A DNA stretch of 64,000 nt from Herbinix sp. (lineage in GTDB: Bacteria; Bacillota; Clostridia; Lachnospirales; Lachnospiraceae): NCBI GenBank assembly GCA_029256105.1, contig JAQSYO010000001.1:124001-188000 (forward strand). Reading direction: 5' to 3'. The notes beneath the pieces were generated by a model. The model saw only the letters and a program-made list of their open reading frames with translations, made no database searches and had not been told where the DNA came from. This document shows, in pieces, positions 19,144 through 27,017 of the stretch (position 1 is its first letter; the number at the start of each line of letters is the position of its first letter). The position numbers were made by a program, and so were the translations under genes.

Positions 19144-19290
19144 TTATATTCGATTATAGTTATGGCTATTAATTTCAGCAGGAATATTACCATACATATC
19201 TAAGTCAAAATTGGGATTAGTATTCCAAACTTTTAGTAAATAACGATACTGCCTATCTTCAGAATAATCAAAGCTAATACATATTTTTAT
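19144..19290 (-). pseudogene. truncated TIR-like (ThsB/DUF1863-type) gene remnant
   Basis: Minus-strand codons 19290 to 19144 give 48 residues. The start KICISFDYSEDRQYRYLLK followed by WNTNPNFDLDMYGN and a closing EINS block is the first strand-helix-strand part of TIR-like proteins of the Thoeris ThsB / DUF1863 kind. It ends at TAA 19144-19146, where family members continue for over 100 residues. The expected start codon reads ATA (19288-19290), with AAGGAGA at a perfect 6-base spacing, so an ATG-to-ATA change is likely. It begins 16 bp after the HD gene stop, so the two were an operon. Confidence 0.65.
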
Positions 19291-19306
19291 AATTTATCTC
19301 CTTCCA

Positions 19307-20521
19307 TTATTTGATAGCTACTTTTGTAAAGACATTTTCTGTTCTTAGAATCTTTTTAAGGGAGTCGAACTTATTAGCTGCAAAAGCATCGCCATTCCAA
19401 TTAGTATCACTGTATACATATTTAAGTTCCAATGAATTATTAAGCAACTGAATATCTATTTCTTGCGGGTACACCTTGTCTTTGTCTTTTAATCCATATG
19501 GCATACGCCCCCAGTCTTGCAATTCATCACATAAAATTAAAAGATAACTGAGGGGGTGATTTTCAGCATCAAGTCGATCTAAATGAAATGGTGTCTTCAT
19601 TAATCCATTTTTATAATAATTATGGAGTATTATCGAAGTTGCTGAATTCAAAATTGGGAAATAAAAATAAACTGGGTTCCATCCTTGGCTATCTACTAAG
19701 TGATAGAACCATCTTAGTACAATTAATGAACTGTAGTACCCATGGTCAACGTACTTATCTTCATTCATTCTATCAATATAATCAAACATTTCATGGTTGA
19801 TGGTGTTAAAATCAATTCCAAAACTTTTGCTTATTTCCATAGCAATAAGTGATAATGAATTAGTATCATATTTCTTGAAATCGGGATATTTTAGAAAGAA
19901 TTCATCTTCATAAATGGAGTTGGGGTTCATCTTAGGTAATAAATTAAAAGAATCAGTGTTTTTAATAAACATACTTGCTTCTAAGGAATGATCAGTTAGG
20001 CCGCATTTAACTGAGATGAATTTTAGATATTGTTTTAACTGATTGTAAGAAATTTCTATTGGGTACGCTATATCATGGAAAAGAGAAGCTATACCCCAAC
20101 GATAGAAAAACTCTTCATGCTTTGTCTTATAAAAATCTAAATAATCAGTATTAATAATATTAAATTTTTCGAAGAACAATCTTAGATTGCCATTGCCACC
20201 ATATATAGCAATACCTAAAAGAAAAGTATATACTGAGTGAATAAAGTGGTCTCTTTGTTTTTCTGTAAGAACGCCTGCTTTTTCTTCAAAAAATTTCATT
20301 TCATTTATCATTCGAATAATAGAGTCATCATTATTGATCATCCAATAGGTACGTGAAAAAACTTCATAAACGGCTAAGGCCTTAACTGTTGATAATGAAT
20401 CTTCTAAAAAAATTTTTATTACTTGAATAAAATCTTTCTTATACGATGTATCATTATTTATGTCTTCATAAATCTCTAATTCATTAAAAAAATTTTCGCA
20501 ATATAATAAAAGTGAATTCAT
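19307..20521 (-). CDS. HD-domain protein, putative phosphohydrolase of a defence cassette
   Basis: About 404 residues from ATG 20521 (AAGGAGG 6 bases before it; ATG 20524 is a possible alternative). A metal-dependent HD arrangement is visible: His92/His95 in RDHFIHS, the His149-Asp150 pair in SLFHDIAYP, His260 in VDHGYY, His300, and Asp332 in LLILCDELQDWGR. This spacing fits HD-superfamily phosphohydrolases that act on nucleotides or cyclic nucleotides. No membrane segment or signal peptide. A truncated TIR-like gene follows and a MazG-TIR gene is divergent. Function is inferred from fold motifs and context only. Confidence 0.6.
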   Translation of the reverse strand: MNSLLLYCENFFNELEIYEDINNDTSYKKDFIQVIKIFLEDSLSTVKALAVYEVFSRTYWMINNDDSIIRMINEMKFFEEKAGVLTEKQRDHFIHSVYTFLLGIAIYGGNGNLRLFFEKFNIINTDYLDFYKTKHEEFFYRWGIASLFHDIAYPIEISYNQLKQYLKFISVKCGLTDHSLEASMFIKNTDSFNLLPKMNPNSIYEDEFFLKYPDFKKYDTNSLSLIAMEISKSFGIDFNTINHEMFDYIDRMNEDKYVDHGYYSSLIVLRWFYHLVDSQGWNPVYFYFPILNSATSIILHNYYKNGLMKTPFHLDRLDAENHPLSYLLILCDELQDWGRMPYGLKDKDKVYPQEIDIQLLNNSLELKYVYSDTNWNGDAFAANKFDSLKKILRTENVFTKVAIK

Positions 20522-20819
20522 CATAGCCCTCCTTGGCAAGATCTGCCACTAAGATAATCCTACACAATACTAGTAAATATGTCAAATTAAAATATCAAAT
20601 CACTTAATATCCTGATAGAAGTATTTAAAAATCATTATTAGTGATAGTTGAATACTTTATTATATAATATATTATTTATGGACATGTAAATGTAAAATGT
20701 GGTAAAATTGAATTACATATATTAGAAAATTATTTTATACATATCATACGGCAGAGTATATTTGATTATAAAAATGCAAATGAGAAATGAATAAATACTT
20801 TAGGTAGATGGAGAAAATT

Positions 20820-22388
20820 ATGAGAGTAAAATATAGTAATTTTAAAGAAGCTTCAATCGATGATTTTTACAATGATTTTAATGAAGTATGGGCTAGAGAT
20901 TCAAATGAGAGGTCGATTTTTGATCTTTGGTTACATGTTGTCGATCATGGATCAAAAATAGCAAGAGCAGTAAAGCAAGATAATCCGCCAGGTATCATAG
21001 ATGATATAGCTGATACTACAGTATGGCTGATGAGCTTTATATCTTTCTGTGAAAAACTGTCATCTAATGACATTAATAGTTTAACATCAATTGAAAATCC
21101 ATCTGAAATTATATGGAATAAATATCCTGCAATCTGTCCTATGTGTTTTGATAATTGGATAATTGATAAATTGGAGTTATCAAATTCAAAATCTCCACTA
21201 GCAGACTTTAATGAAAGGTATAAAGGTTTTGAGGAGTTTTTCGACGAAAAGATTTATAATGAATTATATTTAATTACTTGTGATTGTCTTAATCGTACAA
21301 CGATTAATATGGAGAAAAACGTAATAATTGATAGCCTAAGAACTGAGTTGGACACAATTAGAAGAGAGTATGCAAATCATCTTAAAATAAAGGACAAAAA
21401 ACTACTTAAAGTCATGGACATTGAAAATATGTTTAATAAAATATATTCAAACTATTATCAGGTTTTATCGCTTGAGTCAATAATTTTTAACTTATTAGGA
21501 GAAATTGGAGAAGCCTCACAGGCAATTGTTAATCTGTATACATACGATGAATCTAGGGAACCTTTCTCATATGAATTACTTAAAAAAAGGAAACAAAGAT
21601 TTTCTGAGGAAATAGCTGATATTTTTGCATGGTTATTTGCTGCATCTATAAAAATAAGATTAACATATGGAAAAATTGCTCATTTGTATTATATTACATT
21701 AACTAAATCTAATAAATGGTCAGAAAATATTTATGATTTAAACTTCGCAGATATTATTTGGGCTAAGTATGGTATGACGTCGGATGGAGCTAATTTGGCC
21801 CATCTTAATTGTCCTGGTTGCCAATCTGCACCATGTATATGTCAAAGAGATCTAAAAATAAATTGGGATTCTACAAGTGCATTTGCTTTAGAAACAAAAG
21901 ATAATTCGCAGTTGGTAAATATTGAAAGTGAAGAAAAGAATTTGGTGTTTATTAGTTATAGTCATAAGGATGTTAAAAGTCTTAATCAAATAAAGTCAAT
22001 GCTTATGCCGCTTTTACGAGATAAAAAAATAAGCTTATGGGATGACACTAGAATTCAGCCTGGAGAAAGGTGGCGTGAAGAAATCGATTCAGCCTTAAGT
22101 CGTGCTAAAGTAGCATTACTACTTGTTTCGTCAGATTTTTTAGAATCAGATTTTATTGCAAAAAACGAATTACCTCCATTGCTAGAATTAGCAAAGACAG
22201 GAGGGACAAAGGTATTATGGGTACCTCTTAGTTCCTGTATGTATAAAGAAACAGAGTTGATTAATTATCAAGCAGTTTGTGATACTGGTAAGCCACTTGA
22301 TACATTGAGTAAACCTAAAAGAAACAAGATACTAGTTGATATTTGTGAAAAAATAAAAGAATATGCTCAAGAAAAAACAGTAATGTAA
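20820..22388 (+). CDS. double MazG-like / TIR fusion protein, putative anti-phage effector
   Basis: About 522 residues from ATG 20820, which has TGGAGAA before it; ATG 20808 is in frame but poorly placed. Two tandem halves each show a MazG-like helical domain followed by a Cys cluster. First half: degenerate metal site (D42..S45, D62..D65) with CPMC at 106-109 and CDC at 154-156. Second half: canonical E228xxE231 and E264xxD267, then CPGC (331-334) and CIC (339-341). The second MazG half should bind Mg2+ and hydrolyse a nucleoside triphosphate-like substrate. The C-terminus (~374-506) is a TIR_2 domain (FISYSHKD, WDDTRIQPGERW) with putative catalytic Glu450 in KNELPPL, as in NAD-cleaving TIRs. 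It is followed by a terminator. Confidence 0.8.
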   Translation: MRVKYSNFKEASIDDFYNDFNEVWARDSNERSIFDLWLHVVDHGSKIARAVKQDNPPGIIDDIADTTVWLMSFISFCEKLSSNDINSLTSIENPSEIIWNKYPAICPMCFDNWIIDKLELSNSKSPLADFNERYKGFEEFFDEKIYNELYLITCDCLNRTTINMEKNVIIDSLRTELDTIRREYANHLKIKDKKLLKVMDIENMFNKIYSNYYQVLSLESIIFNLLGEIGEASQAIVNLYTYDESREPFSYELLKKRKQRFSEEIADIFAWLFAASIKIRLTYGKIAHLYYITLTKSNKWSENIYDLNFADIIWAKYGMTSDGANLAHLNCPGCQSAPCICQRDLKINWDSTSAFALETKDNSQLVNIESEEKNLVFISYSHKDVKSLNQIKSMLMPLLRDKKISLWDDTRIQPGERWREEIDSALSRAKVALLLVSSDFLESDFIAKNELPPLLELAKTGGTKVLWVPLSSCMYKETELINYQAVCDTGKPLDTLSKPKRNKILVDICEKIKEYAQEKTVM

Positions 22389-22466
22389 TGTTTATTGGGG
22401 GATGTTAAAAAAGCATTGTGAGTTAATTCTAACTGCGATATAGATTCGAATCTTTATAGCCTGATT

Positions 22467-22495
22467 AAAAAACAAGTTCCTAAGGACTTGTTTTT
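22467..22495 (+). terminator. terminator of the MazG-TIR gene
   Basis: AAAAAACAAGT and ACTTGTTTTTT pair around TCCTAAGG, with six T at the 3' side. Confidence 0.85.
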
Positions 22496-22510
22496 TATGA
22501 TTTTCTCTAA

Positions 22511-22693
22511 AATAGATCATTTAATGATGAGACAAGAGTGCAGGCCATCAATATTCTAAACGAATTGTCAAAAGGAAAGAGACTGGTCGGAGTTATTTCG
22601 CATGTTACAGAATTGAAAGCTCAGATAGGGACAAAGCTTGTTATTACGAAAGGTGATAAGGGTAGCAAGGCAAGGTGGGCAATCGGAGAATAA
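22511..22693 (+). pseudogene. C-terminal remnant of sbcC (SMC-like exonuclease subunit)
   Basis: An open plus-strand frame with no usable start gives ~60 residues: SFNDETRVQAINILNEL, KGKRLVGVISHVTELK and a KGDKGSKARW end, then TAA at 22691-22693. This is the D-loop/H-motif end of the SbcC ATPase (the SHV-ELK segment carries the switch His). The preceding ~1000 residues are absent, cut just after the MazG-TIR terminator. It marks a junction where the defence genes probably replaced most of an sbcC gene. Confidence 0.75.
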
Positions 22694-22769
22694 GTAGAAA
22701 ATTATATCTTATATCAAAAAGCCTTAAGATTGTTGTGCTTGAGCACAAACATCTTTGTTCACATAACAA

Positions 22770-22797
22770 TTGATTTCGCATTTCTACATGATATAAT
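22770..22797 (+). promoter_or_regulatory. promoter upstream of the M20 amidohydrolase gene
   Basis: TTGATT (22770-22775), 16-base spacer, TATAAT (22792-22797). The nearly palindromic TTGTGCTTGAGCACAA (22733-22748) lies 22 bp upstream and could bind a regulator. Confidence 0.6.
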
Positions 22798-22820
22798 TAG
22801 AACTAAATTAATTCAACAGC

Positions 22821-22866
22821 AAGCAGCAAAGGAGCAACTTAGCGTTACTCCGGTGCTGCTTTTTTA
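22821..22866 (+). terminator. leader terminator (attenuator or small-RNA end)
   Basis: AAGCAGC, GGAG and AAC pair with GTT, CTCC and GCTGCTT, followed by T residues. It lies ~25 bp downstream of the promoter but 55 bp before the gene start, so transcripts must pass it to reach the amidohydrolase. Confidence 0.6.
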
Positions 22867-22872
22867 TTCATG

Positions 22873-22901
22873 ACAAGTGAATTGGCTTGCCAATCACTTG
22901 T
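22873..22901 (+). promoter_or_regulatory. second leader hairpin before the amidohydrolase start
   Basis: ACAAGTG-A-ATTGG pairs with CCAATCACTTGT around CTTG: 12 base pairs with one bulged A. It ends 9 bases before the ribosome binding site. Confidence 0.5.
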
Positions 22902-22921
22902 AACAATAAGGGAGGTTTACC

Positions 22922-24151
22922 ATGGTAGTGTGTAATTTTGAAAGGATGGAAGATAAAATTAAAACCTTCAGCGGATTTGGTGATACAGGAAAGGGTGGAA
23001 TTACAAGATTCTCTCTATCCCCCGAAGCCTTGGCTGCCAGATTGGAATTTAAAAAGAGAATGGAAGTAATCGGTGCAACTGTGGTAACGGATGATATGGC
23101 CAATATGTATGCGACTATCCCAGGAACAGAAGATCTTCCTGCAATTCTGTCCGGTTCCCATCTTGATTCCGTAAGGCAGGGTGGTAATTATGATGGTGTA
23201 TTGGGTGTATTAACAGCTATGGAAGCAGTAGAGACGATTGTCAGTGAGCATATTCCACACAGACATCCGATCGCGGTTGTTGTTTGGACGAATGAAGAGG
23301 GGGCGCGCTTTGAGCCTGCTATGATGTCTTCCGGTGTTATATGTGGAAAATTTAATAAGGATGATATGCTGGCATCGGTTGCAAAGGATATGCCGGAGGC
23401 TTATACCTTTGGAGAAGCTCTCGAAGCCAGTGGATTTAAGGGCGAGGAAGCGAACAGACTGAGTACGGAGAAATATCTGGCACTCGTGGAACTTCATATC
23501 GAGCAGGGGCCTGTACTGGAAGCGGAAGGTTATGATATCGGTATTGTGGAAGGCGTTTGCGGAATGATCAACTATGAATTCACCTTTAGCGGTCAGGCTG
23601 GTCATGCCGGAACTACACCGATGAAGTACCGGAAGGATGCGTTATACGCAGCTGTCAAAGCAATACAATACCTGCATGATGAATTGGATCAATTGGATAG
23701 CAAATTGGTCTATACGACTGGTAAGATGTCCTGCCATCCCAATATTCATACCATTATCCCGGATGAAGTTAAATTCACCTTGGATGCAAGACATCAAGAT
23801 CCCGAAGTAATAAAACAAGTACTTACTATTATTAATAATATCCCACCCATGATTGAGAAATGTATGGTCAGCTACGCAGAGGCTTGGTCTCGCAAAACAG
23901 TTTCCTTTACTCCGGAATTAGTTGACTTTGTGGAGAAGAGCGCGAAGGAATTTGGCTATTCCATTAAGAGAATGTATAGTGGTCCGGGACATGATGCACA
24001 ATTTGTTATCGACGTACTTCCAACAACAATGATCTTTGTACCTAGCATCGGCGGTCACAGTCATAGTGAGATTGAATTTACCCCGACAGAAAACTGTCTC
24101 AAAGGAGCCAATGTATTATTGAAAACGTTATTGTATATTGATCAGAAGTAA
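22922..24151 (+). CDS. M20-family N-carbamoyl-amino-acid / allantoate amidohydrolase
   Basis: 409 residues, the usual length for the HyuC/AllC group. Metal ligands visible: His in GSHLDSV, Asp in GNYDGVLGV, the Glu pair in WTNEEGARF, His in ELHIEQGPVLE, and a late His in GHSHSEIEF. The lid domain (~210-320) contains GQAGHAGTTPM. It hydrolyses N-carbamoyl or ureido bonds in the cytoplasm, releasing CO2 and ammonia for nitrogen use. ATG 22922 follows AAGGGAGG. It stands alone between two terminators with its own promoter and a structured leader. Exact substrate cannot be told from sequence. Confidence 0.88.
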   Translation: MVVCNFERMEDKIKTFSGFGDTGKGGITRFSLSPEALAARLEFKKRMEVIGATVVTDDMANMYATIPGTEDLPAILSGSHLDSVRQGGNYDGVLGVLTAMEAVETIVSEHIPHRHPIAVVVWTNEEGARFEPAMMSSGVICGKFNKDDMLASVAKDMPEAYTFGEALEASGFKGEEANRLSTEKYLALVELHIEQGPVLEAEGYDIGIVEGVCGMINYEFTFSGQAGHAGTTPMKYRKDALYAAVKAIQYLHDELDQLDSKLVYTTGKMSCHPNIHTIIPDEVKFTLDARHQDPEVIKQVLTIINNIPPMIEKCMVSYAEAWSRKTVSFTPELVDFVEKSAKEFGYSIKRMYSGPGHDAQFVIDVLPTTMIFVPSIGGHSHSEIEFTPTENCLKGANVLLKTLLYIDQK

Positions 24152-24224
24152 AGAACGACCATAATGAGACAGGGACTAAAAACCAACGCTTTTTATTGAT
24201 TTCTTAAACCAATTTTAGAAGAAT

Positions 24225-24272
24225 AAAAAATAGTGGTAAAAAGTTCATGTTGGACTTTAACCACTATTTTTT
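24225..24272. terminator. bidirectional terminator
   Basis: AAAAAATAGTGGT pairs with ACCACTATTTTTT, extended by AAAAGTTCA/TGGACTTT. T runs on both strands serve the amidohydrolase gene and the convergent agr-associated genes. Confidence 0.8.
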
Positions 24273-24365
24273 CATATAGGATAGTTAAATAGTTGATTAT
24301 ACTACAAATAATTAAAAAATTGGTTTAATTATTCGGATTTTTTTAGGTCAATGCATTCATCAGTC

Positions 24366-24833
24366 TTAATTTGTAGGAATATAGTTGCTTATAAAAAAAC
24401 TAGTTTTTTCGCTTATTTTATCATAATAGCCTTCATATTCATAATACAATAGATCTTTATGGAAGTTCTCCTCTGAAATGAAATCTCCGAATGGTATTAA
24501 TACAGAAATGAACATCTCTTCTTTGGGTTTCATAACTTTCTTAGTAAGGACTGCTTCTATTTTATACTTATTTTCTACATAACCATTTTTTTGTTTGATC
24601 GGGTAATTAAAAAAGACGTTATCATTATAAATCTTTAAGTCGCTATTATTTACTATTTTTATTATTAGTAAATCCCCTTTATTTGAAGCAGTACTATCTT
24701 GAACAGCAAAACTCAGATTGTTTATAACATTCGCAACAAGCTCTGCTTTTGGGGTTATGTTGTTAATATATATAATCACCATACTTACTAAAATTATAGT
24801 AATAATTGCGGCAACTCCAATTTTTTTCTTCAT
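24366..24833 (-). CDS. small membrane-anchored extracellular protein, unknown
   Basis: About 155 residues from ATG 24833, which follows GGAGG; the ATG at 24845 lies over that site. One N-terminal membrane helix (~5-24) after a KKK cluster, then a ~130-residue external domain with beta-rich pattern (IIKIVNNSDLKIYND, FISVLIPFG) that could be Ig-like. No Cys and no catalytic motif. It is the last gene of the agr-linked group and nearly overlaps the upstream subtilase gene (11 bp gap), so the two proteins may work together, for example as partner or inhibitor of the protease. That pairing is inference. Confidence 0.55.
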   Translation of the reverse strand: MKKKIGVAAIITIILVSMVIIYINNITPKAELVANVINNLSFAVQDSTASNKGDLLIIKIVNNSDLKIYNDNVFFNYPIKQKNGYVENKYKIEAVLTKKVMKPKEEMFISVLIPFGDFISEENFHKDLLYYEYEGYYDKISEKTSFFISNYIPTN

Positions 24834-24844
24834 TATTTCCTCCA

Positions 24845-25669
24845 TTAATCACATACACTTTTAAGATAACTCTTGGCTTTTTCTATATCTAATAGACCAT
24901 AACCAAAAATATCATCCTTACCATCAAGTCCAAAATCTATGGTAGCATTTTTGATAACATTCATCAGCATTTCATTATTTAAATCTGGATAATCTATTTT
25001 TAACCTTACAATTTTAGAAGTAAACAATGCTGCTGACGCGGATGATCCAATAATCATTTTCACTTTATTATCTTCTGTTATAAGAGTCTCAACATTTTCG
25101 CCTAATTCACATACAAGAATCATATCATTTCTATTATTATTAATCAAGGGTTCATTATTTGAGTCTATGCAAGACACGGAATATACCCCAGGATAAGAGG
25201 CTGGATATAAATATTGCTGTGTATAATCATCTCCGCTAGAGCATATTATTATAATTCCTTTCTCAATTGCAGAATCTATTACTCTTTTTAATTCCGAATC
25301 ATCTTTATACGTACCTAAACTAATATTTATGATATCTACATTTAAATCTTTGGCTTTCTCAATACCTTTGATTAAATTATCTATATCTAATTTATCGTAC
25401 TCCCCTACATCTATAATATGAACCTTAACACTATTACTTGCATGAATATTTCCTAAAATAATACTTGATACATAGGTTCCATGGGTATTATCCCCTTCTT
25501 TTGTGATGTTATATTTTTTTATTTGATACTCTTTTGACCAATCATCTAAATTAATACCAGTGTCAATAACGGCTATCTCAATTATATCTCTTTTTTTATA
25601 TGTTAATATCGCTAAAGTAGCGGCTGTAATCATTAAAAGAAAAATTATTATACATTTTTTATTTTTCAT
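24845..25669 (-). CDS. membrane-anchored S8 subtilisin-like protease, atypical oxyanion residue
   Basis: 274 residues from ATG 25669 (AAGGGGGA before it). The frame is open to 25774, but that stretch overlaps a strong hairpin. N-terminal membrane anchor (~6-23). Catalytic triad visible: Asp36 (AVIDTGI), His63 (NTHGTYVSS), Ser210 (IGSSASAA). The oxyanion-hole Asn of subtilisins is replaced by Asp147 (SSGDDY), as in a few proprotein convertases, which may lower or alter activity. There is no propeptide, unlike secreted subtilases. It sits downstream of agrB and a secreted protein, so processing of that protein or of the autoinducer is plausible. Family sure, role inferred. Confidence 0.78.
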   Translation of the reverse strand: MKNKKCIIIFLLMITAATLAILTYKKRDIIEIAVIDTGINLDDWSKEYQIKKYNITKEGDNTHGTYVSSIILGNIHASNSVKVHIIDVGEYDKLDIDNLIKGIEKAKDLNVDIINISLGTYKDDSELKRVIDSAIEKGIIIICSSGDDYTQQYLYPASYPGVYSVSCIDSNNEPLINNNRNDMILVCELGENVETLITEDNKVKMIIGSSASAALFTSKIVRLKIDYPDLNNEMLMNVIKNATIDFGLDGKDDIFGYGLLDIEKAKSYLKSVCD

Positions 25670-25756
25670 TACAATATCCCCCTTATTATGATTACCAGTT
25701 TCGTCAATGGTACTTTTATACATATCAAGACCTTTTTCGCTTGTATAGCAAAGGTA

Positions 25757-25804
25757 CCCTGATGGGTACACCATAGATTATCCTCTATGACACACCCATC
25801 AGGG
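25757..25804 (-). promoter_or_regulatory. strong intergenic hairpin before the subtilase gene
   Basis: CCCTGATGGGT and ACCCATCAGGG form 11 perfect pairs, continued by CATAGA/TCTATG across a symmetric internal loop. No T run follows on the minus strand, so it is more likely an mRNA processing or stability element than a clean terminator. Confidence 0.55.
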
Positions 25805-25930
25805 ATTATTTTAATATCTTATTGATTTAGTCATCCCAACCCAGATGTGTAGTTCCTTGTTAAGTTGCTTGTTACTATGTACCCTACCAATAACAGAGAG
25901 CTGGTTGATCCGTTTTCAGAGTTATATCTA

Positions 25931-26995
25931 TTATTTCGTACAGTATTCATGTGCATATGACAAACTAATTGCCACTTGCTGGATTTGAGTCCACCAAATA
26001 TTTTCATTTACACTAAAATTGAATACTCCTGCAATTGTTCCTCCAACACTCGCTGTAGCCATCCATTGATACGAGCTATGTCCTTGCGTCCATATCGTAG
26101 GAGTTCCGTTATAATGAGACTCCGATATATCAACACCCGCACCTTCACTATTTGCAACAAAGATGCCTGCACCACCTGAGCTTCCAATCACAGAGTTTAA
26201 ATAGATATCATGATTTCCATTTAGTACACTATAATTGTATAACATGGTTTGATAATAAATACCTGCCGGACTAGTTTGTGTCCAAGTAAATGTCCTTTGT
26301 TTAAAGCCGCTTTCTCCATAAATATCGATTTGTTTTACCTCAACCGTCGCATAAGTATTAACTGAATCATCATTAATTTCGCTTAATTGTTTTTGACTTT
26401 GTTCCACTACAACAGTTGAACCATCATCAAAAGTCATCGAATATTTTGTTCTGTATGGATTTTCTTGCATCAGGCTGTTCATTGCTTCTTGTTTTTCTTC
26501 GATAGTAACTTTATTTCGATGCACGCTTATCTCATTTTCAAAGATATCAATAATAAACACCTTATCTTCATTACGAATACTTAAGTCGTTATTGCCCCTG
26601 CTTAAGTCATCTTTGTTAACACCAGCGTCATTTTTAGAGTTAATAATAACAACTTTACCATTAATATACTCAATTTTTTGCCCTTTTTGTGCCATTTCAT
26701 CAAGAATCCTTTGTATATTAACATACTTGGTTGCATCTGTTTCCGTTATATCCATTTGCATTAATTCATCTTTATTAAGCTTCTTATACGGCAAATTAGT
26801 AGATTTACTATCATCGGGACTACTAAATCTCATAATTAATCCAGTTAGGTTAGCTGAACCATCTTCTCCCGATGCCTTTTTCAGATCAACTGCGGTTGTT
26901 CTCGACAAAAATTCATTATTAGTACTTGCATAAACATTGAATGATGGAACGATTAATAATAATCCTACGATAAATAGACATAATGTTTTTTTCAT
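25931..26995 (-). CDS. secreted protein of unknown function, agr-associated
   Basis: 354 residues with a classical signal peptide (MKKTLCLFIVGLLLIVPS, cleavage near VYAS). A charged, Lys/Asp-rich region (~30-215) could be a propeptide. The C-terminal ~140 residues (from about 215) are rich in Tyr, Trp, Ser and Gly with beta-strand pattern (QRTFTWTQTSPAG, SSGGAGIFV, WMATASVGGTIAG), like a secreted toxin or enzyme core. It ends in HEYCTK. Start ATG follows AAGGAGG. It is 22 bp downstream of agrB and upstream of the subtilase, so it belongs to the quorum-controlled unit. No family recognised. Confidence 0.65.
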   Translation of the reverse strand: MKKTLCLFIVGLLLIVPSFNVYASTNNEFLSRTTAVDLKKASGEDGSANLTGLIMRFSSPDDSKSTNLPYKKLNKDELMQMDITETDATKYVNIQRILDEMAQKGQKIEYINGKVVIINSKNDAGVNKDDLSRGNNDLSIRNEDKVFIIDIFENEISVHRNKVTIEEKQEAMNSLMQENPYRTKYSMTFDDGSTVVVEQSQKQLSEINDDSVNTYATVEVKQIDIYGESGFKQRTFTWTQTSPAGIYYQTMLYNYSVLNGNHDIYLNSVIGSSGGAGIFVANSEGAGVDISESHYNGTPTIWTQGHSSYQWMATASVGGTIAGVFNFSVNENIWWTQIQQVAISLSYAHEYCTK

Positions 26996-27017
26996 TTGAA
27001 TTCCTCCTTATAATCTC

